Of a stretch of DNA of 35,000 nt, positions 17,784 to 26,340 are shown in pieces (the first letter of the stretch is position 1; each line of letters opens with the position of its first letter). The position numbers were made by a program, and so were the translations under genes. This DNA is from Prorocentrum cordatum (Eukaryota; Sar; Dinophyceae; Prorocentrales; Prorocentraceae), in assembly GCA_963575745.1 (NCBI GenBank), contig CAUYUJ010004746.1, positions 1 through 35,000 on the forward strand, read 5' to 3'. The notes beneath the pieces are model-generated. The model saw only the letters and a program-made list of their open reading frames with translations, did no database searches and was not told where the DNA came from.

Positions 17784-17959
17784 CAGTCGGATCGCTGAAG
17801 AAGGAACCCTTTTCGTTGGGGAGGGGCTCCGTGTTCCTTAAGTGTTGCACAGTTTGCCTCAGGTTTTCCTTATGATATCGATGGGAAATCGAAGTTTAAT
17901 TTATGGAAAAAACGGGCCTCGTTCCTCAGTTTGGGTTCCTTTGGTCAACGCCCCGACTG
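17784..17959. mobile_element. Tc1/mariner-like MITE E, copy 2 (176 bp), TA-flanked
   Basis: Left end CAGTCGGATCGCTGA with AAGGAACCC; right end GGGTTCCTTTGGTCAA with CGCCCCGACTG. TA lies immediately outside both ends (17782-17783 and 17960-17961). CAGT termini with a TA target duplication are the established signature of Tc1/mariner transposons. It is non-coding, so it would need a transposase supplied elsewhere. Copy 1 lies 530 bp upstream in the same orientation. Confidence 0.8.
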
Positions 17960-18015
17960 TAATGAAGTCGAGCCCTTGGTCCCCCCCTTCCGCCCAGTGT
18001 CAAAACGCCGAATAC

Positions 18016-18300
18016 AGGCGGCCCAGATTAGTAGGTCGACCCTAGCAGCTCAAGGGTACCTTTGTGTCCTGTGCCTCGCGACACGTGCCTTCGTACACTC
18101 CTATGGCGATGTGGCCCTCGGAAGGGTCTCGTGTCCTCTCGCGTGTCCTGTCCAATCAAGGCCGACTGTATAGGAAAACGCTCGCCGGGCAGCCCCGCAG
18201 CCCTCCGGGGCACAGCACGGGCCCCCCAGCGCTGGGCGCCGGCGCCCGGTCAGGCCAAGAGGCCACGCTCCGCCGCAGTGGCACGGCCTTGGCTCGAGCC
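18016..18300. other. GC-rich stretch, nothing recognised
   Basis: Overlapping frames in several phases with no consistent codon bias. Confidence 0.35.
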
Positions 18301-18427
18301 TGCGGGGGTTGCAGGAGGAGGAGGAGGCAGAGGAAGAGTAGGAGGAGGAGGAGGAGGAGGAGGAGGAGGAGGAGGGGGAGGGGGAAGGAGGAGGAGGAGG
18401 AGGAGGAGGAGGAGGAGGACGACGACA
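18300..18427. repeat. (GGA)n purine tract
   Basis: GGA repeat ending in ACGACGACAAGG. Confidence 0.92.
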
Positions 18428-18479
18428 AGGACGGACCAGGCCAGGGGCTGTGGACCCAGACCTCTTTCCGGCGGCGCGC

Positions 18480-18690
18480 AGGGGTGGTGGCACGCGGGGT
18501 TGGCGTCTAAGAGGGCGGGGTGGGGGGACTTCTCAGAAGGCAGGGGCCTTCTTTGCATCGCCAGGTGCCTCGAAGAGGGCTGTTGAGATCCCAGGAAAGC
18601 TGCTAAGAAGCCCCTTGCATTTTCAGGAGCTCCCCCGCCTTTTTAGAAGGCCGCCCCCCGTTCCGCCCCGCTTGAACTCCCCTCGTCGCG
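18480..18690 (+). repeat. Dispersed repeat family A, copy 2
   Basis: Shares GGGCGGGG, CTCAGAAGGCAGGG, CTAAGAAGCCCC, CTTTTTAGAAGGCCGCCCCC with copies at 3339-3524 and 25655-25822. Upstream, CCCAGACCTCTTTCCGGC also matches the 25 kb copy (CCCAGATCTCTTTTCGGC). Confidence 0.55.
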
Positions 18691-18717
18691 CAAAAACTCA
18701 CGACGAAAGTTTGTCTC

Positions 18718-18824
18718 TAAGTTTCGCCTTCCGGGGGCCATCACAGGGCCCCGGCTCAGTGAAGAAACGTCTCGAGATGGAAAATCCGCCCCGGGGGATT
18801 TTTCGAGACATCCAGGGATCCATG
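18718..18824 (-). repeat. Dispersed repeat family B, copy 4
   Basis: The minus strand reads ATGGATCCCTGGATGTC, CCCCGGGGCGGATTTTCC, CGAGACGTTTCTTCACTGAG, CCGGGGCCC and GGCCCCCGGAAGGCGAAA, the family B order. A 107-codon minus frame (18643-18966) passes through but is not conserved in other copies. Confidence 0.6.
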
Positions 18825-19420
18825 TTGTGACAAAGTCACGCCGCCCGAGGTCTGGGAAGTCGTTCCATCCGATTGGCTCCGAGAATCTCCGAGGGCTTCC
18901 AGAAGCGCTCGAGGCTTGAAAGCCGCCAGGGACCTCCCAAGTCCTCCCAAGCATTCCGATAACCACTGGAATTATCTCAGCACCAGAAAAGTCTTAACCT
19001 CAGTAAAAACGTTCGAACGTTCCCATCTACAGAGGGAGGCGGATGGTCCCACCTTCTGCGCCGTCTGGTTGCCAAGTCTCCGAGGGCGTCGATTCTACAC
19101 CCACACTGATCCTGGCCGGACCGATCCTGAGCCCGCGCGGCGTCTGAATAACTAAATCCCACCAGCCCTCTGGGCGCAGGTGGTCTAACGATGTCCTCAT
19201 TTCCACTTCCAAAAGCCCTTTTCTTCCCCTTACCCCAAGCTTCGTGCACCTGGGATCGGCTTTGGTTCCTAGCCCATCCAATGACGACCGCCGAATATGC
19301 TCAGGCTCAGGTGTTACTTATATGTTGGGAGGGCGGGTGGGAGTGAGCTAGACGGCTTGCGGGCGGGTGGGTAGCTTGACCCCTCCCCCGACCCCCTCCC
19401 TTGGATCTGGACAAAAGGGG
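18825..19420. other. Low-repeat stretch before the inverted CCTCTTGGG element
   Basis: Has a perfect 14-bp palindrome AACGTTCGAACGTT (19008-19021). Near 19165-19190, CCCTCTGGGCGCAGGTGG matches the border of the element at 4164-4980 in inverted orientation. GGGCGGGTGGG is repeated near 19331 and 19361. No gene recognised. Confidence 0.45.
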
Positions 19421-20195
19421 TTTCGCGAGATGGCAGGGCTTCAAGGTAGCCTGAGATGGCTATAAGAGGGCCTCATAGAGCCCAAGATGGCCTCCAAGAT
19501 CGCTGAAGATAGCCCGACATGGCTCAAGATAGCTAACAACATGCCTCCAAGAGGGCCCAAGAGGGCGACAAGACAGTTCCAGGTGCTTTTGGACACCCTT
19601 CAGGACCTCCTAAGGGAGCCAACATCTTTCAAACACCTAAGGAAAGTCAATGATTGTTGCCTTCTTCATTGTTCGCTTCCGATGCTTTTTGAAGTGTCAA
19701 TGTGGTCCCAAGATGGACGAAGAGAGGAGCCCAAGATGCCCCCAATACGGCCCCAAGACCGTCCAAGATCGCCCCAAGAGAGACCCAGGAGCGTCCCAAC
19801 AGGCTATTCTGATGGCCCCAGAAGGGGGACACAGTAGGATCCCCCCTCTGTTCACCAACGCCCTCCACGACAGTCCCAAGAGGCTCCCTAGGGCCACCAA
19901 AAGAGCCCCACGAGAGCCCCAAAAGGGCCCCAAGAAGCGCCCAGGTGGCCCCAAGAGGCCCCCAAGAGTCCGCCAAGAGGCCCACAGGCTCCCCGAGGCA
20001 CCCAAGACGCTCCAAGAGGCCCCCAGGACCACCACGAGGCCCCCAAGACGCCCCAAGAGGCCTCCAGGAAACTCCCAAGTGACATCCGAAGAGACCCCGA
20101 GAGGCACCCAAGAGGCCTCTGGCCCTTCTGTTCGCCCTTTTCCGCCTCGTCCTCCTCCTCCTCCTCCTCCTCCTCCTCCTCTTCCTCCTCCTCCA
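19150..20195 (-). repeat. Long dispersed element, copy 2 (inverted)
   Basis: Read on minus: a GGA tract (20143-20195), GGGCGAACAGAAGGGCCAGA, TGCCTCTCGGGGTCTCTTCG, about 600 bp of CCTCTTGGG/CCATCTTGG reiterations, then CCACCTGCGCCCAGAGGG. This is the same order as 4164-4980 on plus. A 116-codon plus frame at 19487 and a 308-codon plus frame at 19650 are repeat translations. Confidence 0.72.
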
Positions 20196-20293
<98 letters not shown>

Positions 20294-20629
20294 TCATCAT
20301 CAGCATAATCATCATCAGCAGCATCAGCAGCAGCAGCAGCAACAGCATCAGCATCAGCATCAGCATCATCATCATGATCATTATCATCAGCAGCAGCAGC
20401 ATCATCACCATCATCATCAGCAGCATCATCTTCATCATCATCATCAGCAGCAGCATCATCAGCATCAGCATCAGCATCAGCACCTTCATCATCATCGTCG
20501 TCGTCGTCGTCGTCGTCGTCATCATCAGCATCAGCATCAGCATCAGCATCAGCATCATCATCGTCGTCATCATTAGCATCAGCACCAGCATCATCATCAT
20601 CATCATCGTTGTCATCACCAACATCACTG

Positions 20630-20693
<64 letters not shown>

Positions 20694-20725
20694 GATCACT
20701 AGAAGCATCGTCATCATCATCATCA
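20196..20725. repeat. (CAT)n/(CAG)n trinucleotide tract, ~530 bp
   Basis: CAT repeats mixed with CAG, CGT and GCAT blocks, including CATCAG hexamers. Translates as His/Gln, Ser/Ile or Met runs; not a gene. The GAT tract at 31785-32270 has the complementary composition. Confidence 0.95.
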
Positions 20726-20734
20726 TCCTCTTAT

Positions 20735-20870
20735 TCCTCCTCCTACCTCCTACCCCTCCCCATCCTCCTCCTCGTGCTCCTCGTCGTCCTCATCCTCTTC
20801 CTCCTCATCCTCATCCTCCTCCCCCTCCTCCTCATCCTCTTCCGATTCCTCCTTCATCCTCCTCTTCTAG
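20735..20870. repeat. (TCC)n/(CATCC)n tract
   Basis: TCC with CATCC and TCG variants. Confidence 0.88.
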
Positions 20871-20929
20871 GGGTATGACGGTTTCCCAGGCCCTCTGTTC
20901 CTCTGTATGCTCCCCCACTTCCCATACAT

Positions 20930-21000
20930 ATCAAGGCAATTCGTCTGGGCATCGTTGCTGGATGGGCTGGTGGGGTTGCGCGAAGCATGAAGAATTGAGA
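20930..21000 (+). repeat. Dispersed segment ATCAAGGCAA, copy 2
   Basis: ATCAAGGCAATTCG, GTTGCTGGATGGGCTGGTG and GCGCGAAGCATGAAG match 10285-10355 at roughly 80%. Confidence 0.62.
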
Positions 21001-21005
21001 GAAAG

Positions 21006-21100
21006 TCCCGTGCGAGAGCGCGATTCCTGTATAACGTGTGAGGAAGTCCCGCGCGAGAGTGCAATGTCTGGAATAATGAGGAAGTATCCGGCGGGAGCCG
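21006..21100. repeat. ~39 bp tandem repeat, 2.5 units
   Basis: AAGTCCCGTGCGAGAGCGC, AAGTCCCGCGCGAGAGTGC and AAGTATCCGGCGGGAGCC start successive units, each ending in a GTGAGG or ATGAGG. Confidence 0.75.
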
Positions 21101-21217
21101 TTGTTGTTGTAACTCGGCGGCCAGGGTTCCCAATTTGATGGCCCTCCGCTTCAAATGAAAAAACAGGGTGCGAGTCCGGGGAAGGGTGCATCAGTTGAAA
21201 ATACACCATGTGCCCCG

Positions 21218-21515
21218 CAGGGGGGGGTCAACAATAAGCATTATTTAGAAATGGAAGCCAGACAACAACAACAACAACAACAATCATTTTACCCGAACGC
21301 TCAGTGTTCTCCCCAGTGCCAGGGTTTTCTTGCGACACCAGCCAATACCCCCACTTCGTGGGGGGGCCGTTCAAGCTCTACCAAATATCCAAACGACTCT
21401 TCGAGACCACCCACACCCAGCTTCCCGCCCTATGACGTTGGGACACTTCACTTCGTGGCGTGCGGACGACCCTGGCTACTACACTGGCGTGGGGTACACA
21501 CCCACAGAGGTTGAT
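21218..21515 (+). repeat. Repeat F, right half, copy 1
   Basis: A CAA tract, TCATTTTACCCGAACGC, the hairpin CCCCCAC-TTC-GTGGGGG (21348-21364), CTACCAAATATCCAAACGAC and GGCGTGGGGTACACACCCAC. It matches 22525-22835 closely (about 94% by eye), strongest in the last 150 bp. One frame in both copies reads YQISKRLF and ends at the same stop, but upstream differences are mostly residue-changing. Confidence 0.9.
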
Positions 21516-22139
21516 CACATCTGTTACATATGATGTGGTACACGGTACACGTGAGATGGTACGCAGTGCCAAGATAGTTGGTCACATTTTTGGGGCAAAT
21601 TCGTGGGGATGCGATTACAGAAGTACATGTGTTACACTGATGTTATACAGTCCCAAGGATGACGCATGCATTGCTCATAGACTCATGGCGCTATGATCCT
21701 AACTCTCAGTGCCCAACGCGCGCGTGCACAGCCAGACGGAGGGAGAGAAACACATGTATACAAGGTTCGTGACATACGCACGGTCCACCATGTTGTAAAC
21801 GATCGCATGCACGGTAAGTTCTGAAATTATACGTATGTACAAGCAGACATGCGAGGGAGAAAGGGAGATGGCCATCGACAGTTCCAATACGGCTCCAAGG
21901 CGGAAGAGGGGGAGGAGGAGCAGGACAAGGAGGAAAGGAGAGAAGCGAGAAAGGAAGAACGCAGACGGCGCGGCTCTGGACACAAAGGGGTGCCATACTT
22001 TCTCCTGCTTTCGCAAACAGGTCCAGTCACACGTAGGGGTATACTCAACCGAATGGTCTTCGCATCCAGAAGCATACTAAAGGCGCGACGCATCGTCGTC
22101 TGCGATGGCGCGGAGCCGCGTGGGTGCCCTGAAGAAGTA
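21516..22139. other. Low-repeat stretch between repeat F copies
   Basis: No clear gene. The frames 21699-22016 and 21835-22172 lack codon bias. A short purine-rich run occurs at 21897-21960. Confidence 0.4.
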
Positions 22140-22567
22140 GCACGCAAAGACCCTTTTGACAGAAATGTTTAAAAAGTGGTGTGTTTCCTATGAATCCGCA
22201 AGAGCGCGCGGAAGGACATTTTGACAATTTTTTCTTAAAAAACCATTGGGTTTTTGATGTTTTTATGTTAAAATCGTTACGAAACCTAAGGTTTTGGAAG
22301 GATTTCGTCTTGCGAGCGCGAATGTCCACTTTACCTTATTTTTTGCAAGGGATTCTTGAAATTTGATCAACTAAGAACAAGAATTTTCATTTTCTATTGT
22401 TTTTTGCAAGGGAAAACGAGCGTCAACAAAAAACCGGATCCGGGGGTAATCCACTTTTCTGAAGCTTTCGCAGAAAAATGATGAAAATGTAGCTGCGGCC
22501 TAGGTTTTGGGCGGGGGGCGTGCACCAGGGGGTCCAACAATAATAATTCTTTAGAAGTAATAGTGTT

Positions 22568-22598
<31 letters not shown>

Positions 22599-22990
22599 CA
22601 TTTTACCCGAACGCGTGGTGTTCTCCCCAGTGCCAGGGTTTTCATACGACACCAGGCAATACCCCCACTTCGTGGGGGGGCATTACAAGCTCTACCAAAT
22701 ATCCAAACGACTCTTCGCGACCACCCAAACCCAGCTTCCCGCCCTATGACGTTGGGACACTTCACTTCGTGGCGTGCGGACGACCGTGGCTACTACACTG
22801 GCGTGGGGTACACACCCACAGAACTTGGTCATAATGATGCGCGGTGCTAAAATTCTTAAGAACCCAATGGTTTTTGGAGATTTCGGCGTGCGCGCGCGAA
22901 AAAAAACGAATGTGTCCCGCATGGTATTATTTGACAGGGATGATGGCCCTGGCAGGTGCGCAACCGTTGTCGCAGAAGTTCGAAAAAGTT
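22140..22990. repeat. Repeat F, full unit (~851 bp)
   Basis: The left half has GACAGAAATGTTTAAAAAGT, TTTTTGATGTTTTTATGTTA, two TTTTTTGCAAGGGA blocks and AGCTGCGGCCTAGG. The right half repeats 21218-21515, including the hairpin (22662-22678). GC is lower than in the surroundings. The left half recurs at 22991-23400. No conserved protein was found. Confidence 0.9.
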
Positions 22991-23420
22991 GCTCGCAAAA
23001 GCCCGTTTGACAGAAATGTTTAAAAAGTGTTGGTTTTCCTACGAATCCGCAAGAGCGCGCGGGATGAGATTTTGACATTTTTTTGTTGAAAAACCATTGG
23101 TTTTTTGATGTTTTTATGTTAAAATCGCTCCGAACACTAAGCTTTTGGAAGGATTTCGTCTTGCGCGCGCGAATGTCCACTTTACCTTATTTTTTGCAAG
23201 GGATTCTTGAAATTTGATTATATTAGAACAAGAAATGTCATTTTATAGTGTTTTTTGCAAGGGAAAACGGATTACAACAAAACAACCGGATCTGGACCCC
23301 ATCCACTTTTCTGAAGCTTTCGCGAAAAAATGATGAAAATGTAGCTGCGGCCTAGGCGCGGCGGGGGGGCCGTGCACCAGGGGTCCCAACAATAATTATT
23401 CTTTAGAATTAATAATGTTC
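22991..23420. repeat. Repeat F, truncated unit
   Basis: Repeats 22140-22570 at an offset of about 851 bp, roughly 85-90% identical, through TTCTTTAGAATTAATAATG. It then runs into a CAACCA repeat in place of the right half. Confidence 0.9.
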
Positions 23421-23714
23421 AACAACAACAACAACCACCACAACCACAACCACAACCACCACCACCACAACCACAACCACAACCACAACCACAACCACAA
23501 CCACAACCACAACCAGAACCACCATCACCATCACCATCACCATCACCACTGCCACAACAACAAAAACAGCGTCTTCCACAAGCCAGGCCCCAGATTGCCC
23601 CCCATCGGCAGGCCGGGCGACTCCTCCGATCCCCAACTAGACGACCAGGAGCTCTTTGCACTGATGCGCTCCTGGGCCCGCCAGAGTTCCCTACCCAGAC
23701 ATGCGACGTCCTGA
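23415..23714 (+). CDS. Candidate ORF: Asn/His-repeat N-terminus plus acidic tail
   Basis: An ATG at 23415 opens a 99-codon frame. Residues 2-48 are Asn/His repeats from a CAACCA/CATCAC microsatellite. Then follow KPGPRLPPIGRPGDSSD, QLDDQELFALMRSWARQ and a stop. The non-repeat tail has mostly C- or G-ending codons and looks coding. The start coincides with the junction of repeat F, so the ATG may be fortuitous and the tail may be an exon preceded by a spliced CAG. His/Asn runs could bind metal, but that is speculation. Family not recognised. Confidence 0.3.
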   Translation: MFNNNNNHHNHNHNHHHHNHNHNHNHNHNHNHNQNHHHHHHHHHHCHNNKNSVFHKPGPRLPPIGRPGDSSDPQLDDQELFALMRSWARQSSLPRHATS

Positions 23715-23719
23715 TTTTT

Positions 23720-23835
23720 TCCGGATGGCGTCCCTGGAAGTCCCGATGCTTTCCCCAGGACCGGTTTTTCGTCCTGAGTCGTTTTATGGCGGTCCCGAGG
23801 CCTGGCGAGGGCCCCCCGAGGCCGAAAATAGCCAA
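23720..23835 (+). repeat. Dispersed repeat family B, copy 2
   Basis: GATGGCGTCCCTGGAAGTCC, TTTCCCCAGGACCGGTTTTT, CGTCCTGAGTCGTTTTATGG, CGGTCCCGAGG and CCCCCCGAGGCCGAAAAT match copy 1 in order and orientation. Confidence 0.62.
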
Positions 23836-23870
23836 ACATTTCCCGCCCTGATTCCTTTTACGACGTGATC

Positions 23871-24036
23871 ATGCCTGGGGATGCCCCGCAGGGGCTGCAG
23901 CAGCAAGGGGAGCCCGGCTCCCGGCGCGCCGCGGCCGAGGACCAGCCGTGCGCAGCTGCACTGCAGCTATTTCTCGCCGAGGCCACCCGCGGCCGCCAGG
24001 GGGCGGCGGGGCCTCTCCCGGGCAGCGCCGGGCATA
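23871..24036 (+). CDS. Candidate exon, Ala/Gln-rich helical peptide
   Basis: From an ATG at 23871 the frame reads MPGDAPQGLQQQGEPGSRR, then AAALQLFLAEATRGRQGAAG, with nearly all codons ending in C or G. The pattern breaks at the GAC repeat that starts at 24037. CCCCGCAG at 23884 could instead be an acceptor. The frame continues open through low-complexity DNA to 25184, but only this part looks coding. Not recognised. Confidence 0.33.

Positions 24037-24102
<66 letters not shown>
24037..24102. repeat. (GAC)n trinucleotide repeat
   Basis: Uninterrupted ACG/GAC repeat of about 22 units. Confidence 0.95.
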
Positions 24103-24104
<2 letters not shown>

Positions 24105-24105
24105 C

Positions 24106-24190
24106 GGTCAGTTTGGGGCCTCTCGGGACCCTTGCCGCGCTTCGGGACCGTCAAGAGAATGCTGGGGCTGGAAAAGGGTCCAGGGGGAGT
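24106..24190 (-). repeat. Dispersed repeat family B, copy 5
   Basis: The minus strand has CCCCCTGGACCCTTTTCC, TCTTGACGGTCCC and AAGGGTCCCGAGAGGCCCCA. TTGACGGTC is shared with copies 3 and 6. Confidence 0.55.
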
Positions 24191-24296
24191 CGTCGAGTGG
24201 TGGGGAGCCGGCGTCTCGAAAAGAGTCGGGGCGCCAGATGTCAGTGAGGGGGTCACCAGCACAGGGGGCCATTACCTCCTCGTGGCAGTCGTGGAC

Positions 24297-24358
24297 CGAG
24301 GAGGAGGAGGAGGAGGAGGAGGAGGAGGAGGAGGAGGAGGAGGAGGAGGAGGAGGACG
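24297..24358. repeat. (GGA)n trinucleotide repeat
   Basis: Uninterrupted GAG/GGA repeat of about 19 units. Confidence 0.95.
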
Positions 24359-24376
24359 TCTCCCCTGGGATCTTAG

Positions 24377-24556
24377 CGTCGCAATGTGTTCACACTCGGC
24401 GTCTTTCCCCTTCTCGGGCCCTGTGCCTTCACGGATCGATCTGGCCTGGGAGGTGCCGCAGAAGGGCGGGGGTCGAGGGCCCAAGCTGTGCTCTGTGCGG
24501 GGTGCGTCTTCTTTTGTTCGCGACCTCAGATCGTACACGCCGGTCGTTGAAAGCAG
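24377..24556 (+). CDS. Candidate internal exon with canonical borders
   Basis: CCTGGGATCTTAG precedes a 180-nt frame. It includes IDLAWEVPQKGGGRGPKLCS, then ASSFVRDLRSYTPVVES, and ends at AGCAG followed by GTATTT, a canonical donor. Codons are mostly C/G-ending in the middle and less so at the ends. The next 30 bp lead into a TA tract, as expected for intron. The frame is in phase with the open reading from 23865, but the intervening GGA repeat argues against direct continuity. Not recognised. Confidence 0.35.
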
Positions 24557-24580
24557 GTATTTTCGGATTCCCAGATCCCA

Positions 24581-24581
<1 letters not shown>

Positions 24582-24647
<66 letters not shown>
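24582..24647. repeat. (TA)n microsatellite
   Basis: Two TA runs separated by one phase shift at 24602. Confidence 0.95.
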
Positions 24648-24779
24648 AGCGCCTTCCTAATTCAAGACTCGATATGCTTTTGCTGTGCTTTGTTATTCTC
24701 TCTGGGAGGACCTGGACCCAATCTACTATATCCGCCTTCCTACTTCATGTTTCTACCTACTTCTTCCGACCGACGTGTA

Positions 24780-24900
24780 CGGCTTGGGGGTCCTGGGGAG
24801 TTCTGGACGGATGGAGGTCTCTTCCCTGGAGAAGGTGGCGACCCCCTCAGAAGCGACCCGCCTTGGCACTGCCTGGCTATGTCCCCTGACGAGCGCAGAT
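24780..24900 (+). CDS. Weak exon candidate
   Basis: The plus frame reads YGLGVLGSSGRMEVSSLEKV and ATPSEATRLGTAWLCPLTSA with good C/G third-position bias, then enters the GGA tract. No convincing acceptor (AG after pyrimidines) is seen, so the left border is arbitrary. Not recognised. Confidence 0.22.
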
Positions 24901-24904
24901 GCTC

Positions 24905-25073
24905 GACGAGGAGGGAGGAGGGAGGAGGGAGGAGGAGGAGGAGGGAGGAGGGAGGAGGGAGGAGGGAGGAGGGAGGAGGGAGGAGGGAGGAGGAGGAGAA
25001 GGAAGAGGAGGAGGAGGAGGAGGAGGAGGAGGAGAAAAGGAGGAGGAGGAGGAGGAGGAGGAGGGAGGAGGAC
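24905..25073. repeat. GGA/GGGAGGA purine tract
   Basis: GGAGGGA heptamers, then GGA and GAG trimers with GAAAA interruptions. Confidence 0.93.
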
Positions 25074-25132
25074 TCAGGCATCTCTTACCACGAAGAAATC
25101 ACGAGGGAGAGGATTCCCTCGTCTGCAGCCCT

Positions 25133-25206
25133 TGGAGGCCCTCGCAGAGCCCCGTGGACCGTCAACAAACGGCTCCGGGTGTAAGCTGGTCCTCGGGAGG
25201 GGGCCA
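25133..25206 (-). repeat. Dispersed repeat family B, copy 6
   Basis: The minus strand reads CCTCCCGAGGACCAGCTTAC, CCCGGAGCCGTTTGTTGACG, GTCCACGGGGC and GAGGGCCTCC. It is the most diverged copy. Confidence 0.45.
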
Positions 25207-25335
25207 CGTTGCGAGAACACAAAAACACGACGCCCGAGATCTGCGGTAGGCTCGCACCGCGCTGACGCTGCGGAGACCTCAGCGCAGGGCGTTCAAGATG
25301 GAGCGCCGCCAGTGCCCCGGAATCGGCCGATGTCG

Positions 25336-25427
25336 AGCGATCGGGGCTTTCGGGGAACCGCCCTCGTTCAAGGCAAGGCGGTCCGCGCGGTGTCAGAAGC
25401 CAGCGCCACAGACGTCACGACGCGAAG
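25336..25427 (+). CDS. Exon-like island with RAVSEA motif, copy 2
   Basis: Reads GFRGTALVQGKAVRAVSEAS, then TDVTTR, and ends at GCGAAG followed by GTGCTG, a plausible donor. Third positions are mostly C/G. The related island at 5676-5721 shares RAVSEA. The left border is not defined. The frame lies within a 404-codon opening (24685-25899) that is otherwise mainly purine repeat. Not recognised. Confidence 0.33.
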
Positions 25428-25654
25428 GTGCTGCATGGAGGAGGGGGAGGAGGAAGGCCAGCAGCAGCACAGTAGGCACGCCAGGCAGATACACTGGCCA
25501 TTCAGGATGCATGCCGCACGGCAATGTCTCATTCCCAAGCCGTCCCTGGACACCCGTTTGGAGTTCTGGGGGCATCCTGCGAGGTCCAAGGCCGACCGAA
25601 CAGTGTGCCCCCAGATCTCTTTTCGGCAAGGCCTACGAACGCGGCGCGCCTGGG

Positions 25655-25822
25655 CGGGAGGGCAGGGGGGCGGGCCCTCCCAGGAGGCTCGGAAGTTGTC
25701 CGAGCATTCTCCGACGACGCAGGGGGCTCTGCAGATGGCCCCGAGGGCTCCTGAGAAGCCCCGCCGCCCTCTGCAACGGCCTGCTCCCTCAGACTTCCCC
25801 CCTGGGCGCGCCGCCGACTGGG
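25655..25822 (+). repeat. Dispersed repeat family A, copy 3
   Basis: GGGGGGCGGGCCCTCCCAGG, AGGCTCGGAAG, CTCCTGAGAAGCCCCGCCGC, CCTCTGCAACGGCC and CCTGGGCGCGCCGCCGACTG align with 3339-3524. Confidence 0.6.
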
Positions 25823-25882
25823 TCGCTTGCGGCGAGGTTTCTCAACACATGCGCCCGCCGTACAGCAGACAGGAGGCCCAGA

Positions 25883-26050
25883 GAGGAGGCTCCCCGTGAG
25901 CTCGCAGAGGCGCCGACGGCCGTGCACAGGCGGCGTCCGCCCGCCCCCGAGGGGCCAGCCACCGCCCAGGTGCTGCAGGTCCGCTTGCGGGAGCTGGCCC
26001 TGGGGCCGGGCAGTCGTTTCTTCCCCCTGTCGCCCCCCGCCGGGTCGGGG
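25883..26050 (+). CDS. Candidate exon, Ala/Arg/Leu-rich helical peptide
   Basis: The plus frame reads EEAPRELAEAPTAVHRRRPP, PAPEGPATAQVLQVRLREL and ALGPGSRFFPLS with very high C/G third positions. The segment QVLQVRLRELALG is a strong amphipathic helix. An inner CTGCAG followed by GTCCGC could be a donor, ending the exon near 25979. Minus-strand frames overlap but have weaker codon bias. Not recognised. Confidence 0.33.
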
Positions 26051-26340
26051 TCCTGCTCCCCTGCATCCTCCACCTGGGCGGTCGCAAAACAACGGGGTCG
26101 CCTGCGCCGACATCGGCGCGTAAGCTGCCCGCGTCAAGTTCGCGCGTAAGCTCCCTCGTTTCCAATGTGGCGCGCCGCGCTGTTGGCCCGCGCAAGCCGC
26201 CGCGGAAGGTCGCCGTGTCGCCTCGCGTAAGACCCGTCTTGTGTTGTCGCTCGCCTCCTTCCTGGCTGCTCCTTCCGCTCCTCTGGGTTTGAGGCCTCGG
26301 GGGGGGGGCTGAGGGGTGGACCCGGTTTCGTTATTCGTTC

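Noticed and set aside
18643-18966. 107-codon minus-strand frame that looks protein-like
   Set aside because: It overlaps dispersed family B, and the frame is not kept in the other five copies.
19506-19525. TGGCTCAAG resembling the spliced-leader 3' end
   Set aside because: It is part of the reiterated CAAGATGGC element, with only nine matching bases in a row.
19650-20726. Long His/Gln and Met frames
   Set aside because: Trinucleotide repeat artefacts.
21218-22835. Shared frame ending YQISKRLF plus stop in both repeat F copies
   Set aside because: Most differences between copies change residues, and the DNA is equally conserved beyond the stop, so it behaves as a repeat and not as a gene.
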